From: Paraburkholderia bannensis NBRC 103871
GTDB taxonomy: Bacteria > Pseudomonadota > Gammaproteobacteria > Burkholderiales > Burkholderiaceae
Direction of reading: 5' to 3'
Length of the DNA stretch: 64,000 nt
Assembly (NCBI RefSeq): GCF_000685015.1
Contig: NZ_BAYA01000004.1
Coordinates: 124,001 to 188,000, forward strand
Each line of letters begins with the position of its first letter. The first letter of the stretch is position 1. Positions 39,268 to 48,926 of the stretch are shown in pieces. A program made the translations under genes and the position numbers. The notes below the pieces were generated by a model. The model saw only the letters and a list, made by a program, of their open reading frames with translations, had not been told where the DNA came from and searched no databases.

Positions 39268-39687
39268 GACTGTTCCCTTTTGATTTTCTAGGTTGAGCGC
39301 ATTGCGACCGGGACATGCGCGAGCCTTTGGTGCTGGCTATAAGGTTCGCGGCGCGTCCGCGGCGTCTCCGACGAGCCCGGCGCTTCAAGGAGCCGGGCGG
39401 CCGCGCGTGGCCGGGCTTCTCATTTCACATATTAGCACCTGCTAAAATCCGTCTGAACGGAATTACCCGCAGGGCGCGGCACGTCCGACCGGCACGCCGA
39501 AGCGCCGCCGCAGCAGCCTCACCGGCGCGTTGCGGGCGCACGCTGCCGACGCGCGCCGACGGTTGGAAAACATCCGGCGCAAACGCCGGCCAGCCCCGCC
39601 CTCACCCGAATTCGACGGCACGCGCCGCCGCCGCGACCACGCAGGCGGCCCCGTACCCAAACTACCCGCACAGGACCTGCAACAAGC
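39268..39687. other. 420-bp gap upstream of argS
   Basis: This holds the argS promoter region. A perfect inverted repeat TTAGCA-CC-TGCTAA lies at 39432-39445 in an AT-rich patch and overlaps a -10-like TAAAAT (39443-39448). The rest is GC-rich with no recognised gene. Confidence 0.55.
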
Positions 39688-41472
39688 ATGCTGCCCGCAC
39701 AGAAACACACCCTGGAGACTCTGCTCGCCGACGCCGTCGCCCAGGTGGCGAAGGCCACCGAAGGCGCGACCGAAGCCGCATTCGTCATGCCCGCCATCGC
39801 GCTGGAGCGTCCGAAGGTCGCCGCGCACGGCGACGTGGCCTGCAACGTGGCGATGCAGCTCGCCAAGCCGCTGCGCGCCAACCCGCGCGCGCTGGCCCAG
39901 CAGATCGTCGACGCCGTGAAGGCGCTGCCCGCCGCCGCGGGCCTCGTCGCCGACGCCGAAGTGGCCGGCCCCGGCTTCATCAACCTGCGCCTGACCGCTG
40001 AAGCCAAGCGCGCCGTGCTGGGCGCCGTGTTCACCGAAGGCGCCGCATTCGGCCAGTCGCAGCGCGACGCAGGCAAGCACGTGCTGGTCGAGTTCGTCTC
40101 GGCCAACCCCACGGGCCCGCTGCACGTCGGCCACGGCCGCCAGGCCGCGCTCGGCGACGCGATTTCGAACGTGCTGGCCTCGCAGGGCTGGGGCGTGCAC
40201 CGCGAGTTCTACTACAACGACGCGGGCGTGCAGATCGGCAACCTCGCCGTCTCGACCCAGGCGCGCGCACGCGGCCTGAAGCCGGGCGACGCGGGCTGGC
40301 CTGAAGCCGCCTACAACGGCGAATACATCGCCGACATCGCGCGCGACTACCTCGCGGGCGAAACCGTCGCGGCCAAGGACGGCGAGCCCGTCACGGGCGC
40401 GAAGGATCCGGAAGACATCGAGTCGATCCGCCGCTTCGCCGTCGCTTACCTGCGTCACGAGCAGGATCTGGATCTGCAGGCGTTCGGCGTGAAGTTCGAC
40501 CGCTACTACCTCGAATCGTCGCTGTACACGGAAGGCCGCGTCGAGAAGACCGTCGAGGCGCTGGTCGCCTCGGGCCAGACCTACGAGCAGGACGGCGCGC
40601 TGTGGCTCAAGACCACCGACTACGGCGACGACAAGGACCGCGTGATGCGCAAGTCCGACGGCACCTACACGTACTTCCTGCCGGACGTCGCCTACCACGT
40701 CACCAAGTGGGAGCGCGGCTTCACCAAGGTCATCAACATCCAGGGCTCGGATCACCACGGCACCATCGCGCGCGTGCGCGCTGGCCTGCAGGCCATGGGC
40801 GTGGGCATCCCGAAGGGCTACCCCGACTACGTGCTGCACAAGATGGTCACCGTGATGCGCGACGGCCAGGAAGTGAAGATCTCCAAGCGCGCGGGCAGCT
40901 ACGTGACGGTGCGCGACCTGATCGAATGGTCGGGCGGCGCGAATCCGGGCAGCGAAGTCGCGCCTGACCTGCTCGACGAAGCGACCATCCGTCGCGGCCG
41001 CGACGCCGTGCGCTTCTTCCTGATCTCGCGTAAGGCCGATACCGAATTCGTGTTCGACATCGACCTCGCGCTGAAGGAAAACGACGAAAACCCGGTGTAC
41101 TACGTGCAGTACGCGCACGCACGTATCTCGTCGATTCTCGGCGACTGGCAGGGCAAGCACGGCGGCAACCTGGCCGCGCTGCCGAATGTCGATCTTTCGC
41201 CGCTGTCGAGCGAGCGCGCGCTCGCGCTCATCGCGAAACTCGCCGAATTCCCCGACATGCTCACGCACGCCGCCGCGGAACTCGCGCCGCACGCCGTGGC
41301 GTTCTACCTGCGTGAACTCGCGGCTGAATTCCACTCGTTCTACAATGCCGAACGCGTTCTCGTGGACGATGCCGCCGTGCGCGATGCGCGCGTCGCGCTG
41401 CTCGCGGCCACGCGCCAGGTGCTGGCGAACGGCCTCGCCGTGATCGGCGTCTCGGCTCCCGAGCGCATGTAA
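39688..41472 (+). CDS. argS: Arginyl-tRNA synthetase ArgS
   Basis: A 594-residue class I synthetase. The HIGH motif is HVGHG (146-150), the KMSKS-equivalent is KISKR (397-401), and the N-terminal Add-1 domain and the C-terminal anticodon-binding helical domain (about 460-594, ending SAPERM) are present. It charges tRNA-Arg. No truncation. It leads a plus-strand run with the SPOR gene, dsbA and the SDR, separated from the SPOR gene by about 150 bases with two GC hairpins. Confidence 0.95.
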   Translation: MLPAQKHTLETLLADAVAQVAKATEGATEAAFVMPAIALERPKVAAHGDVACNVAMQLAKPLRANPRALAQQIVDAVKALPAAAGLVADAEVAGPGFINLRLTAEAKRAVLGAVFTEGAAFGQSQRDAGKHVLVEFVSANPTGPLHVGHGRQAALGDAISNVLASQGWGVHREFYYNDAGVQIGNLAVSTQARARGLKPGDAGWPEAAYNGEYIADIARDYLAGETVAAKDGEPVTGAKDPEDIESIRRFAVAYLRHEQDLDLQAFGVKFDRYYLESSLYTEGRVEKTVEALVASGQTYEQDGALWLKTTDYGDDKDRVMRKSDGTYTYFLPDVAYHVTKWERGFTKVINIQGSDHHGTIARVRAGLQAMGVGIPKGYPDYVLHKMVTVMRDGQEVKISKRAGSYVTVRDLIEWSGGANPGSEVAPDLLDEATIRRGRDAVRFFLISRKADTEFVFDIDLALKENDENPVYYVQYAHARISSILGDWQGKHGGNLAALPNVDLSPLSSERALALIAKLAEFPDMLTHAAAELAPHAVAFYLRELAAEFHSFYNAERVLVDDAAVRDARVALLAATRQVLANGLAVIGVSAPERM

Positions 41473-41483
41473 GCATGTCAAGC

Positions 41484-41529
41484 GGCCTGCGCTCGCGCAG
41501 GCCTACCCGCGCGGCAGCCGTCGCGCGGG
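41484..41529. other. Two tandem GC hairpins after argS
   Basis: An 8-bp stem (41484-41491 with 41496-41503) and a second (41506-41513 with 41522-41529) follow each other directly. Neither has a T-tract, so they are more likely pausing or stability elements than full terminators. Confidence 0.5.
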
Positions 41530-41620
41530 CGCTCCGTCCACAACGCATGACGACATGTTTGGGGCGTGCCCGCCTGGGCGCGCCATTCCGGAATACTCTT
41601 GTTTGCAGGTGATTCAGACG

Positions 41621-42514
41621 ATGGCACAACCGATTGCAAAAGCGCGCCGCACTACAAAACAGCAGTCGAAACAGTCCGGGGGCACGTTTGTGGGCGTCGT
41701 GCTGGGCCTGATTGTCGGCCTTGCGATCGCCGTGGTCGTGGCGCTCTACATCACGCGCTCGCCTACGCCATTCGTCTCGAAGGTCGCGCCGCCGGCCTCG
41801 GACGCCAGCCAGACCCAGGCCGAGCAGTACGACCCGAATCGCCCGCTGCAGGGCAAGTCGCCGGGCCAGCCGGTGACGCCGCAGGCCGCGCAGAGCACGC
41901 CGCCCAACACGGCGCCGGGCCAGACCACGAACCAGTCGCAGTCGTCGGGCATGCTCGACGAGCCGCAGATCGTCGAAGTGCCGCCTTCGGGTAATGCGGG
42001 CAATACCGGCAACGCAGGCAACGCCAACGTCGACAACGGCGCGCCGGCAGCAAACAACGGCGTCGCCGTCGCACCGAAGCCGTCCACCGGCGACAACGGC
42101 ACGACCATCGCCAAAAAGCCGCAACAGCCGCAGCAACAGCAGCCGTCGAGCCAGGCCAACCAGGCGCTCCAGCAGTTCGCCAACAACCAGCCGCTGAAGT
42201 CGCCCAGCACGACCACGCCGCCCGCCGCCAAGCCCGCACAACCGGGTTCGGCTGCACCGACGGCAGGTGACGCCAACACCGGCTACTTCCTGCAGGTGGG
42301 CGCCTACAAGACGTCGGGCGACGCCGAGCAGCAACGTGCGCGCCTCGCGTTCCAGGGCTTCGAGTCGAAGGTCACGCAACGCGACGCAGGCGGCGTCACG
42401 TACTTCCGCGTGCGTATCGGCCCGTTCTCGAAATTCGACGACATGAACTCGACCCGTCAGCGCCTGTCTGACGCCGGGATCGACACCGCTGTCATCCGCT
42501 TCACGAAGCAGTAA
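41621..42514 (+). CDS. SPOR-domain membrane protein (FtsN-like)
   Basis: A 297-residue protein: cytoplasmic Lys-rich N-terminus, one membrane helix (about 22-44), a long Gln/Pro/Asn-rich periplasmic linker (about 55-210, with NAGNTGNAGNA-type repeats), and a C-terminal SPOR domain (about 220-297, YFLQVGAYKTSGDAEQQRARL ... RVRIGPFSKFDDM). SPOR domains bind glycan strands lacking peptides at division sites, so an FtsN-like role in cell division is likely. ATG at 41621 selected because the anchor starts there. The gene lies between argS and dsbA, a common order in Burkholderia. Confidence 0.88.
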   Translation: MAQPIAKARRTTKQQSKQSGGTFVGVVLGLIVGLAIAVVVALYITRSPTPFVSKVAPPASDASQTQAEQYDPNRPLQGKSPGQPVTPQAAQSTPPNTAPGQTTNQSQSSGMLDEPQIVEVPPSGNAGNTGNAGNANVDNGAPAANNGVAVAPKPSTGDNGTTIAKKPQQPQQQQPSSQANQALQQFANNQPLKSPSTTTPPAAKPAQPGSAAPTAGDANTGYFLQVGAYKTSGDAEQQRARLAFQGFESKVTQRDAGGVTYFRVRIGPFSKFDDMNSTRQRLSDAGIDTAVIRFTKQ

Positions 42515-42628
42515 TACGCGAAGACCGGACGCCACGCGCGTCCGACACAAATCTCAACACTTGCACGCCGCGCGCCGGCGTGCTGCCTGGCCGGACGCCG
42601 CCGGCCCCGTTCACTGGAACAACACGCT

Positions 42629-43282
42629 ATGAAACGCATTCTCGGAACGCTTGTGCTCTCGCTCTCGATGCTCGCCGGCGCGGCGCACGCATCGCCGACC
42701 GCGCCTGTCGCGGGCAAGGAATACACCGTCCTGAAGCAGGCCCAGCCGCTCGACGTGCCCGCAGGCAAGATCGAAGTGATCGAATTCTTCTGGTACGGCT
42801 GCCCGCACTGCAACGCACTCGATCCGTTCCTCGAAAGCTGGATCGCCAAGCAAGGCCCGGACGTCGTGTTCAAGCGCGTGCCGGTGGCGTTCCGCGACGA
42901 CTTCATCCCGCATTCGAAGATGTACTACGCGCTCGACGCGCTGGGCCTCGCGCAGAAGCTCACGCCGGCCGTGTTCCGTGAAATCCACGTCAACAAGAAC
43001 TACCTGCTGACGCCGGAAGACCAGGCCAAGTTCCTCGCCACGCAAGGCGTCGACCCGAAGAAGTACATGGACGCGTACAACTCGTTCTCGACGCAAAGCG
43101 CACTCCAGCGCGACAAGGGCATGCTCGACGCGTACAAGATCGACGGCGTGCCGACCATCGCGATCCAGGGCAAGTATGAAACCGGCCCGGCGCTCATGCA
43201 GGTCAGCGAAGACAAGGCCGATCCGGCCACGCTGCAGGTGATGGACTACATCATTTCGCAGATCCGCGCGAAGAAGATGTGA
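42629..43282 (+). CDS. dsbA: Thiol:disulfide interchange protein DsbA
   Basis: A 217-residue periplasmic oxidoreductase with a signal peptide (about 1-21, AHASP cleavage) and the CPHC active site (Cys58 and Cys61) in FFWYGCPHC. The cis-Pro loop GVPTIAI is at the usual place. DsbA oxidises paired cysteines of exported proteins and is reoxidised by DsbB (not in this window). It is followed by the SDR gene whose start overlaps its stop. Confidence 0.93.
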   Translation: MKRILGTLVLSLSMLAGAAHASPTAPVAGKEYTVLKQAQPLDVPAGKIEVIEFFWYGCPHCNALDPFLESWIAKQGPDVVFKRVPVAFRDDFIPHSKMYYALDALGLAQKLTPAVFREIHVNKNYLLTPEDQAKFLATQGVDPKKYMDAYNSFSTQSALQRDKGMLDAYKIDGVPTIAIQGKYETGPALMQVSEDKADPATLQVMDYIISQIRAKKM

Positions 43283-44070
43283 GCGCGCGCGCCGGTATGA
43301 CACAACCGCTGAAGGTCTTCATCACCGGCGCGTCGAGCGGCATCGGCGCCGCCCTCGCTGCCGAATACGTGCGGCGCGGCGCCATCCTCGGGCTGGTCGC
43401 ACGCCGTACGGACGCGCTCGAAGCGTTCCGCCAGTCCCATCCCCAGCATCCCATCTCGCTCTATTGCGCCGACGTGCGCGACGCCGATGCGCTCGCCGCC
43501 GCCGCGCACGCGTTCGTGGCGGAGCACGGCATGCCCGACGTGGTGATCGCCAATGCGGGCGTGAGCCGCGGCGCGCTCACCGGCCACGGCGATCTCGCCA
43601 CGTTCCGCGACGTGATGGACACCAACTACTTCGGCATGGTCGCCACCTTCGAGCCGTTCGCCCAGGCGATGGCCGAGGCGAAGCGCGGCACGCTCGTGGG
43701 CATCGCGAGCGTGGCCGGCGTGCGCGGCCTGCCGGGCTCGGGCGCGTACAGCGCGTCGAAGGCGGCGGCGTTCGCCTATCTCGAAGCCTTGCGCGTCGAG
43801 ATGCGGCCGTTCAACGTGCCGGTCGTCACGATCGCGCCCGGCTACATCCGCACGCCGATGACAGCGCAGAACCCGTACCGCATGCCGTTCCTGATGGACG
43901 CCGACCGCTTCGCCGCGGCCAGCGCCGACGCGATCGCGCGCGGCACCACGTTCGCCGTGTTCCCGTGGCCGATGCGCGTGGTCGCCATGCTGCTGGGCGC
44001 GCTGCCGCGCTGGCTGTACGACCGCGCTTTCGAGCGCGCGCCGCGCAAGCCGCGAACGGCCCAGCACTGA
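43279..44070 (+). CDS. Short-chain dehydrogenase/reductase (SDR)
   Basis: A 263-residue SDR with NAD(P) motif GASSGIG (18-24), NNAG-type ANAGVSRG, and the catalytic YSASKAA. The C-terminal third has a hydrophobic MRVVAMLLGALPRWLYDRAF stretch that suggests membrane association, as in the DHRS7B-like subgroup. A GTG at 43279 overlapping the dsbA stop (GTGA) was chosen; an ATG 18 bases later is the alternative. Substrate unknown. Confidence 0.85.
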   Translation: MSARAGMTQPLKVFITGASSGIGAALAAEYVRRGAILGLVARRTDALEAFRQSHPQHPISLYCADVRDADALAAAAHAFVAEHGMPDVVIANAGVSRGALTGHGDLATFRDVMDTNYFGMVATFEPFAQAMAEAKRGTLVGIASVAGVRGLPGSGAYSASKAAAFAYLEALRVEMRPFNVPVVTIAPGYIRTPMTAQNPYRMPFLMDADRFAAASADAIARGTTFAVFPWPMRVVAMLLGALPRWLYDRAFERAPRKPRTAQH

Positions 44071-44191
44071 AGCGATTCTGACTTTTCCCGCGCGGCGCAT
44101 TTCGATGCGCCGCGCTTCATTTCTGCTCTCGATTTCTTCCTCGAATTGCCCGGCCCGGATCGCACCCTATATGGGTATGCCGATTAATTTG

Positions 44192-44220
44192 TTGTCTGGC
44201 CAATTTCCCTTCGATAAGCT
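44192..44220 (+). promoter_or_regulatory. Putative sigma-70 promoter of the binding-protein gene
   Basis: TTGTCT (44192-44197) and TAAGCT (44215-44220) are exactly 17 bases apart, 103 bases upstream of the start codon, in an AT-richer patch. Confidence 0.5.
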
Positions 44221-44322
44221 TGCCCCGATCGGGCCCCGAGCGTGACGCCAGCTTCACCCTCGCGCGCGGCCTTGCCACCGACACCGCGGCCCACCCCGGC
44301 TCAACCGACCAACGGAGATCCC

Positions 44323-45930
44323 ATGCGCTTCACCTCGCCCGCTCCCGTGCTCGCCGCTGCGCTCTGCGCGGCGCTCGCCTGCGCGGCCACGCCCGCGCTC
44401 GCGAAACCGCTCACGGTCTGCACGGAATCGAGCCCGGACGGCTTCGACGTCGTGCAGTTCAACTCGCTCGTGACGACCAACGGGTCCGCCGACGTGATCT
44501 TCAACGCGCTCGTCGCCTACGACGAAGCGCAGAAGAAGGTCGTGCCCGCGCTCGCGCAGTCGTGGGACGTGAGCGCAGACGGCCTCACCTACACCTTCCA
44601 TCTGCGCCCGAACGTGCAGTTCCAGACCACCGAATGGTTCAAGCCCACGCGCACGCTCAACGCCGACGACGTGGTCTTCACTTTCGGGCGCATGCTCGAC
44701 GAGAACAACCCGTGGCACAAGGTGGCGGGCGCGAGCGGCTTCCCGCACGCGCAGTCGATGGGTCTCGCCAAACTCGTCAAGTCGGTCAGCAAGGTCGATG
44801 CGAACACGGTCAAGTTCGAGCTCAACGAGCCGAACGCGACCTTCCTGCCGATCCTGTCGATGGGCTTCGCGTCGATCTATTCGGCCGAGTACGCCGATCA
44901 ACTGCTCAAGGCGGGCAAGCAGGTCGACCTGAACGCCAGGCCCGTGGGCACCGGCCCCTTCGCGCTCAAGAGCTACACGAAGGACGCCGTGATCCGCTAC
45001 GACGTGAATACGGCCTACTGGGGCCCCAAGCCCAAAGTTGATCGCCTGATCTACGCGATCACGCCCGACGCCGCCGTGCGCGCGCAGAAGGTCAAGGCCG
45101 GCGAATGCCAGATCGCGCTGTCGCCCAAGCCCCAGGACGTCGCCGATGCGAAGTCCGACAAGGCGCTCAAGGTCGTGCAGACGCCGGCCTTCATGACCGC
45201 CTTCGTTGCGCTGAACACGCAAAAGAAGCCGCTCGACAATCCGAAGGTGCGCGAGGCGCTGAACCTCGCCTTCGACCGCACGACGTACCTGAAGACGGTG
45301 TTCGACAACACGGCGACGCCCGCGACCAATCCGTGGCCGCCCACGACGTGGGGCTACGACAAGGCGATCCAGCCGTATCCGCATGACATCGCCCGCGCGA
45401 AGCAACTGCTCGCCGAAGCAGGCGTGCCCAACGGCTTCCCGACGACGATCTGGGTGCGCCCGAACGGCAGCGTGCTCAACCCGAACCCGCGTGCGGGCGC
45501 GGAGCTGCTGCAAGCCGATTTCGCGAAGATCGGCGTGAAGGCGGAGATCAAGGTGATCGAATGGGGCGAACTGATCAAGGAGGCCAAGCAGGGCCAGCAC
45601 GACACGCTCTTCATGGGCTGGGCGGGCGACAACGGCGACCCCGACAACTACCTCTCGCCGCTCTTTAGCTGCAACGCGGTGCAGTCGGGCATCAACTTCG
45701 CACGCTTCTGCGATCCGCAGCTCGACAAGCTGATCACCGAAGGCAAGGCGACCGCCGATCAGGCCAAACGCGTGAAGCTCTACGACGCGGCGCAGAAGAT
45801 CATTCACGATCAGGCGCTGTGGATTCCGCTCGGTTATCCGACCGCTTCGGCCATCACGCGCAGCAACGTCAGTGGCTATCAGGTCAGCCCGTTCGGCCGC
45901 CAGAACTTTGGTGCGGTGACGGTGCAGTAA
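44323..45930 (+). CDS. Peptide/dipeptide ABC-transporter substrate-binding protein
   Basis: A 535-residue periplasmic protein of SBP family 5. A signal peptide (about 1-26, ALAKP cleavage) is followed by the conserved LTVCTESSPDGFD start, VPALAQSWDVSADGLTYTFHLRP and, near the end, GWAGDNGDPDNYLSPLFSCNA, all typical of DppA. It would deliver dipeptides or related compounds. No permease or ATPase genes are adjacent, so it may be an orphan binding protein or use another system's permease. A perfect terminator follows. Confidence 0.9.
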   Translation: MRFTSPAPVLAAALCAALACAATPALAKPLTVCTESSPDGFDVVQFNSLVTTNGSADVIFNALVAYDEAQKKVVPALAQSWDVSADGLTYTFHLRPNVQFQTTEWFKPTRTLNADDVVFTFGRMLDENNPWHKVAGASGFPHAQSMGLAKLVKSVSKVDANTVKFELNEPNATFLPILSMGFASIYSAEYADQLLKAGKQVDLNARPVGTGPFALKSYTKDAVIRYDVNTAYWGPKPKVDRLIYAITPDAAVRAQKVKAGECQIALSPKPQDVADAKSDKALKVVQTPAFMTAFVALNTQKKPLDNPKVREALNLAFDRTTYLKTVFDNTATPATNPWPPTTWGYDKAIQPYPHDIARAKQLLAEAGVPNGFPTTIWVRPNGSVLNPNPRAGAELLQADFAKIGVKAEIKVIEWGELIKEAKQGQHDTLFMGWAGDNGDPDNYLSPLFSCNAVQSGINFARFCDPQLDKLITEGKATADQAKRVKLYDAAQKIIHDQALWIPLGYPTASAITRSNVSGYQVSPFGRQNFGAVTVQ

Positions 45931-45970
45931 GCCTGTTTTACCGCGCTGTGAGTGCGAAATGAGCGCGAGG

Positions 45971-46000
45971 AAAAAAGCCGGGGCATGCCCCGGCTTTTTT
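45971..46000. terminator. Perfect bidirectional terminator
   Basis: A 30-base perfect palindrome with A6 and T6 arms closes the binding-protein gene (+) and the convergent glycosyltransferase gene (-). Confidence 0.9.
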
Positions 46001-47138
46001 ACGTGTGCGCCGGTGTGCCCTTCACGGCGCGCTTGAGCGCATCGGCAGCCTGACGCCACCACGGCGTGCCCACGCGCCTGCGCGTGTCCCAGGCGTGATC
46101 GTGCAGCGCCACGGCGCGCCACTGCTCCGCATGCGAGCGAAAGCGCGGCACGCCGAAGCTTTCCGGCGCTTCGAACAGGTCGAAATACGCACGCCGGTAA
46201 TGCTCGACGAGCACGGCGTCGTCGTAATGCGCTTCCATCCAGCGGCGCGACGCCAGGCCAATCTCCTCGCGCAGCCGCTTGTCGGCCAGCAGCGCGCGCA
46301 GGACGGGCTCGGCCTCTTCGAGCCTCACATCGACCCACGGCAGCTCCACGGCGCCTGTCAGCGCCCGCAATTGCGCCTGCACGCGCGCATCGAGATGGCC
46401 GACCACCGGCTTGCCCTGCGCCAGCGATTCGAGGCCGCTCAGGTGATAGTTGCCGGTCACGCATTCGTCGACAGCCAGCGCCGCGCCCTGCTTCAGGCGC
46501 AGGCATTCGTCATGCGGCGTGTTCATGATCGTGCGAACGCGGCACAGCCCCTTGCGCTCAAGACGGCGCAGGAGCGCATGCGTCTGCGGCGCGCCCTTGG
46601 TTTCCCAGCGCGTCTTCCAGGCGCTCGCGCGACCGCTTGGCGCATAGACGACGATGGGCGGGCCATCGCCGGCTTCGGGCGCACGCTCATAACGCGCATC
46701 GTGAATCGGCACGAGATTCGGCACCACGCGCGCGAGCGGGTAGTAACGCTCCGGCCCCTGCGCAATCACGAGCTGCGGCACCGGGTCGGTGACGATGCGC
46801 GTGAGCAGTTCGCGATCGTGCTTCGCCCAGAGCGTGGGCGCGGAATGATACTGGCGGATCCGCTTGCGTGCGCCGATCAGTCGCGCGACCTCAGCGCCAA
46901 AGGTTTCGTCGATGGAGAAATGCTGGTGCAGGTGGACGACATCGGCGGCACGGATCGCCGCGAGCGCTTCTTCGCGCTGCGTGTGCCAGTCGATATCGAC
47001 CTTGAACGTGCGCGTACCGTAGGCCTGCGCATTGAAGACGACATGGCGCGCTTCGATGTCCGTGTGGCGGTTGAGCGCCGCGACGATGTTGCCGGGGCTG
47101 CCCGCGACCGGTGTATTCGAAAGATGAACGACCCGCAT
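45999..47138 (-). CDS. GT-B glycosyltransferase-like protein
   Basis: A 379-residue protein with the GT-B type opening HLSNTPVAGSPGNIVAALNR and a Rossmann-like C-terminal half with GLESLAQGKPVVGHLDA, which corresponds to the donor-nucleotide EX7E-region of family 4 or 1 glycosyltransferases but is not a perfect match. HLHQHFSIDETFGAE sits at the domain boundary. It probably adds a sugar to an envelope polysaccharide or LPS; donor and acceptor unknown. It starts five bases after the WaaZ-like gene's stop on the same strand, a two-gene operon. Confidence 0.75.
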   Translation of the reverse strand: MRVVHLSNTPVAGSPGNIVAALNRHTDIEARHVVFNAQAYGTRTFKVDIDWHTQREEALAAIRAADVVHLHQHFSIDETFGAEVARLIGARKRIRQYHSAPTLWAKHDRELLTRIVTDPVPQLVIAQGPERYYPLARVVPNLVPIHDARYERAPEAGDGPPIVVYAPSGRASAWKTRWETKGAPQTHALLRRLERKGLCRVRTIMNTPHDECLRLKQGAALAVDECVTGNYHLSGLESLAQGKPVVGHLDARVQAQLRALTGAVELPWVDVRLEEAEPVLRALLADKRLREEIGLASRRWMEAHYDDAVLVEHYRRAYFDLFEAPESFGVPRFRSHAEQWRAVALHDHAWDTRRRVGTPWWRQAADALKRAVKGTPAHT

Positions 47139-47143
47139 GGCGC

Positions 47144-48205
47144 TCAGACAAGCGCCAACGCGCGCTCGCGCGTGTCGGCCGGCGCGCGCACGGCGGATTG
47201 CGCGAGCGACTGCCAGCGCAGCTTCGGGAAAATATCGTCGCCTAGCGCGCTTTCCAGCGAGAGATTGCGCACGTCGACGCCGCGTCGCGCGAGCAGCGCG
47301 GCGGCGTGGCGAAACGATGGCTCGATAAAGTCCGCGAAGTTTTCGTCGAGATAACTCGGCTGCATGTCGCCTGCCGATTCGTAAAAGCGCGGCGTGCGTT
47401 TAGCCGCGCCCATATCGACACCATGCAGATAGAGCCGCTTGAAACCGAGCGCCGCCAGCACTTGCAGCCCCGCATACGCGACGGTGCGACCGTCGAAAAC
47501 ACCGCGGCGCAAATCCAGGCTGAAACCCAGCGGCTGCGGCGCATCGAATAATGCGAGCGCACGCGGGCCGTAGTGCGCGCGCAATTCGCGCGGCGCGGGC
47601 GCGCGACGTCCAGCGGGAAACAGCATGTCGTCGAGGAGAAACACGCGGCAACGAATGCGCTCGATCCCGAAGCGCTCGGCGATGTGCCAGAGCACGAGCG
47701 GCGTGGCGAACAACGTCAGCGATTCGGCGATCACACGCTCGACCAGGTCGGGCCGGTTGCGCACGAAACCCGTATCGACAATGCAGTAGTAATCGAAGCG
47801 CACGCCCTGTTTTGCCGCGAGCGCAATGGCGCCATTGACGCCGAGTACATGCTGCATCGGCAACGCGCGGTATTCGATGGTATTGACGGACGGGCCCGTC
47901 GCGATGAGATGGCACTCGCGCAAAGCTGCGCTGTTTTCAGGCTGGCAGGTCACCAGATCATTGACGCAGGCAAGCTTGCGCCCACGAATGCGCATGCCAT
48001 TGAGCCGCCCCGCTTCGTCGCGCTCCAGCGTCACGCCATGCGCGAGGCGCTCGTTATGACGCCACGCGCGCGTGTGCGTATAGCGATAAAGCAGCTTGAA
48101 AAACGTGTTGCCGGCACGCCTGACCGGCGAGATAGTTGCTCGCGCAACATTCTTCGTTCCGGCGCGGGCGCGCGGCGAACGGATGGCGTTGCCTTCGATA
48201 ATCAT
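47144..48205 (-). CDS. WaaZ/DUF115-like LPS-core protein
   Basis: A 353-residue protein. The segment HLIATGPSVNTIEYRALPMQHVLGVNGAI ... YYCIVDTGFV resembles the sugar-nucleotide-binding fold of WaaZ (Kdo III transferase of the E. coli LPS core) and DUF115/sialyltransferase-like proteins; the GLQVLAALGFKRLYLHGVDMG stretch is the second conserved block of that group. Assignment is by pattern only. The ATG at 48205 was preferred to an in-frame TTG five codons earlier. First gene of a two-gene unit with the glycosyltransferase. Confidence 0.6.
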   Translation of the reverse strand: MIIEGNAIRSPRARAGTKNVARATISPVRRAGNTFFKLLYRYTHTRAWRHNERLAHGVTLERDEAGRLNGMRIRGRKLACVNDLVTCQPENSAALRECHLIATGPSVNTIEYRALPMQHVLGVNGAIALAAKQGVRFDYYCIVDTGFVRNRPDLVERVIAESLTLFATPLVLWHIAERFGIERIRCRVFLLDDMLFPAGRRAPAPRELRAHYGPRALALFDAPQPLGFSLDLRRGVFDGRTVAYAGLQVLAALGFKRLYLHGVDMGAAKRTPRFYESAGDMQPSYLDENFADFIEPSFRHAAALLARRGVDVRNLSLESALGDDIFPKLRWQSLAQSAVRAPADTRERALALV

Positions 48206-48594
48206 TGCTCTGCCTTGCAACGGCGCGAGGCTGGTTGCCTTGCGCCACAGTAAGACGCGAGTCTAGGGTTTTCATTCGTTACATAGGTTACGTATTCGCA
48301 GGAGCTTATTACGGTTATTTACGGGTTATTGCGATTTCTGCATGAAAGCCCTGCGTAACGCGTTTGCGCAATGCGCAAAAATTTGCATCATCGCGGGGCG
48401 AATTCGATCACTCAGCCAATCGCTCCGAAACCAGCAACCAGCCTTGTTTTCAAGGGATTTCAGCGATCTCCCCGACGTCATCGATCCCTTACTGAATTGC
48501 TTCAAGTCGAGATCATTGTTGCAGATTCGTAATTTATAACCCGACGGCGCACGATAAATTGAAGTCGTCCATTCATCGAACGCCGGAGGCTCGA
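48206..48594. other. 389-bp AT-rich divergent gap
   Basis: Markedly AT-rich for the window (48260-48560), between the LPS-type pair (minus) and the small exported peptide gene (plus). A possible promoter for the latter is TCATTG (48513-48518) and TATAAC (48535-48540), 16 bases apart. Local AT-rich composition next to LPS genes often marks H-NS-type regulation or past transfer; neither is shown here. Confidence 0.5.
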
Positions 48595-48876
48595 ATGAAC
48601 AAGAAACTCATCGCCGTTTTGGGTGCGGGTGCAACGATTCTCGCCGTGTCGCAAACGGCCATGGCAGGTGTATCGGTGGGTGTTGCGCTTGGCGCGCCTG
48701 CGCCGGTCTATGCAGCACCGGCCCCCGCCTACGTAGGCTGGCACGATGACCGACGCTGGGAAGAACGCCGCTGGCACGAGCATCAATGGCGTGAGCGCCA
48801 TTGGGACGATCATCGCTGGGGCGGCGACCGCCGCTGGGGCGATCGCCATGACGACTACGGCTATCGCCGCTGGTAA
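48595..48876 (+). CDS. Small exported Trp/Arg/His/Asp-rich protein
   Basis: A 93-residue protein with a signal peptide (about 1-24, AMAGV) and a mature part that ends in a striking run of W-R-H-D residues spaced every few positions (RRW and HRW recur from residue 53 to the end). No known family was recognised with confidence; W-rich tails of this sort are seen in periplasmic RcnB-like or lectin-like small proteins. ATG at 48595 has a GGAGG site. It is a single gene. Confidence 0.6.
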   Translation: MNKKLIAVLGAGATILAVSQTAMAGVSVGVALGAPAPVYAAPAPAYVGWHDDRRWEERRWHEHQWRERHWDDHRWGGDRRWGDRHDDYGYRRW

Positions 48877-48926
48877 GTAAGTCGCAAACGCTTTAAGGCC
48901 GCTTGCTTTAAGGCCACTTACAAGGC

